Assembly: GCA_025462985.1 (NCBI GenBank) | Contig: JAOAPP010000228.1 | Location: forward strand, 1-8,148 | DNA length: 8,148 nt | Direction of reading: 5' to 3' | DNA from: Bryobacterales bacterium | GTDB lineage: Bacteria > Acidobacteriota > Terriglobia > Bryobacterales > Bryobacteraceae | Shown: in pieces, positions 7,656 through 8,148 of the stretch | Layout of the letters: each line of letters opens with the position of its first letter | How positions within the stretch are numbered: position 1 is the first letter of the stretch | Notes under the pieces: model-generated | The model's input: only the letters and a program-made list of their open reading frames with translations | The model's database searches: none | Told to the model about the DNA's origin: nothing | Made by a program: the position numbers and the translations under genes

Positions 7656-8148
7656 ATGGCATCGGTCACAAGTGCGAAAGCCGTCAAGGGCTCAAAGATA
7701 TCTGTTCACGCGTTGGGAGTGATGTGCGGGTTGACGGCCGGAGCATGGTTGGGCGCCGCCGAAGCTCCGACTAAGCTGGTCACCGTCGGCCTTTCGCCCT
7801 ACGCCATCTCGCTATGCATGGTGATGGGGGTCTTCACCGCGCGCTGGACCTTCCCCACGCTGCTCAAGGGCACAGGTTACGTCTTCCGCGATCTCATGGA
7901 GAAAAAACACCTGATCGTGTGGGCGCTTCTGGCCGGAGTGTTATGGGCCATCGCGAACACACTGACGGTTTATGCGATCAAGGATGTGGGCCTCTCTGTG
8001 GCCTTTCCCCTCTGGAACATCAACTCTCTGATCGGGCTCTTCTGGGGCAGAGTGCTTTTTCACGAGCTTGAAGGAGCGGGGCGCAAGAACATCGTCAAAA
8101 CTGTGCTCGGCGCGGTCGCGATCGTGATAGCAGCGGTGATGCTCGCCT
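7656..8148 (+). CDS. DMT-superfamily transporter (GRP/EamA/RhaT-like), C-terminus outside window
   Basis: An open frame of 164 codons runs off the right edge. After a short basic N-terminus (MASVTSAKAVKGSKISVH) there are about five hydrophobic helices, near 17-35, 44-62, 86-107, 111-133 and 147-164. Motifs such as LLAGVLWAIANTLTVYAIKD and FPLWNINSLIGLFWGRVLFHELEG are typical of the first half of drug/metabolite-transporter proteins, notably the glucose/ribose porter and EamA-like groups. These have ten helices from two repeated halves. It would be an inner-membrane proton-coupled or facilitated transporter of sugars or small metabolites; the substrate cannot be told. It is probably cotranscribed with hemB, although no functional link to haem synthesis is evident. 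Confidence 0.8.
   Translation, partial: MASVTSAKAVKGSKISVHALGVMCGLTAGAWLGAAEAPTKLVTVGLSPYAISLCMVMGVFTARWTFPTLLKGTGYVFRDLMEKKHLIVWALLAGVLWAIANTLTVYAIKDVGLSVAFPLWNINSLIGLFWGRVLFHELEGAGRKNIVKTVLGAVAIVIAAVMLA

Noticed and set aside
6895..7662. Open frame of 255 codons opposite hemB
   Set aside because: Antisense shadow of a fully conserved hemB; no domain features.

Overview
The window is chromosomal-type bacterial sequence of fairly high GC, densely packed with genes on both strands. The best guess is a soil or sediment member of the Acidobacteriota, perhaps near the Bryobacterales/Solibacter group. This is inference from gene content (secreted M28B peptidase, PEGA-domain membrane protein, GH5 cellulase, DMT-type sugar transporter) and not from a marker gene. 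No RNA genes, CRISPR arrays, insertion sequences or phage genes were seen.

Left part (1-3184), all on the minus strand and read right to left: an 88-residue protein with two membrane helices; a 647-residue single-pass membrane protein with a coiled-coil cytoplasmic part, about four PEGA-like repeats and a C-terminal jelly-roll-like domain; a 92-residue four-cysteine zinc-ribbon-like protein; and the N-terminal 210 codons of a GH5 cellulase-type glycoside hydrolase that leaves the window at position 1. The gaps are 48, 11 and 5 bases, so this looks like one operon. The GH5 reading frame has no clear start or complete signal peptide.

Middle (3185-4206): a 248-base divergent intergenic region holds a 77-base imperfect inverted repeat and a perfect TTGTAA-N5-TTGTAA direct repeat of the kind bound by OmpR/PhoB regulators. 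The repeat sits just upstream of a complete PhoB-like response regulator that has no histidine kinase beside it. Thirty-nine bases downstream comes a secreted glutamate-carboxypeptidase-II-like M28B metallopeptidase (4207-6348). All of its zinc ligands are present, but most of the glutamate-recognition residues of human GCPII are not.

Right part (6345-8148): a minus-strand acylphosphatase converges on the peptidase, and the two genes share a CTAG in which both stop codons lie. The acylphosphatase diverges from hemB (porphobilinogen synthase, zinc type) with only 43 bases between starts. Twenty-three bases after hemB, a DMT-superfamily (GRP/RhaT/EamA-like) transporter begins and runs off the right edge.

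No clear new defence or mobile system is visible. The most unusual parts are the PEGA/zinc-ribbon/GH5 cluster, the intergenic inverted repeat with the Pho-box-like site, and the altered substrate pocket of the M28B peptidase.
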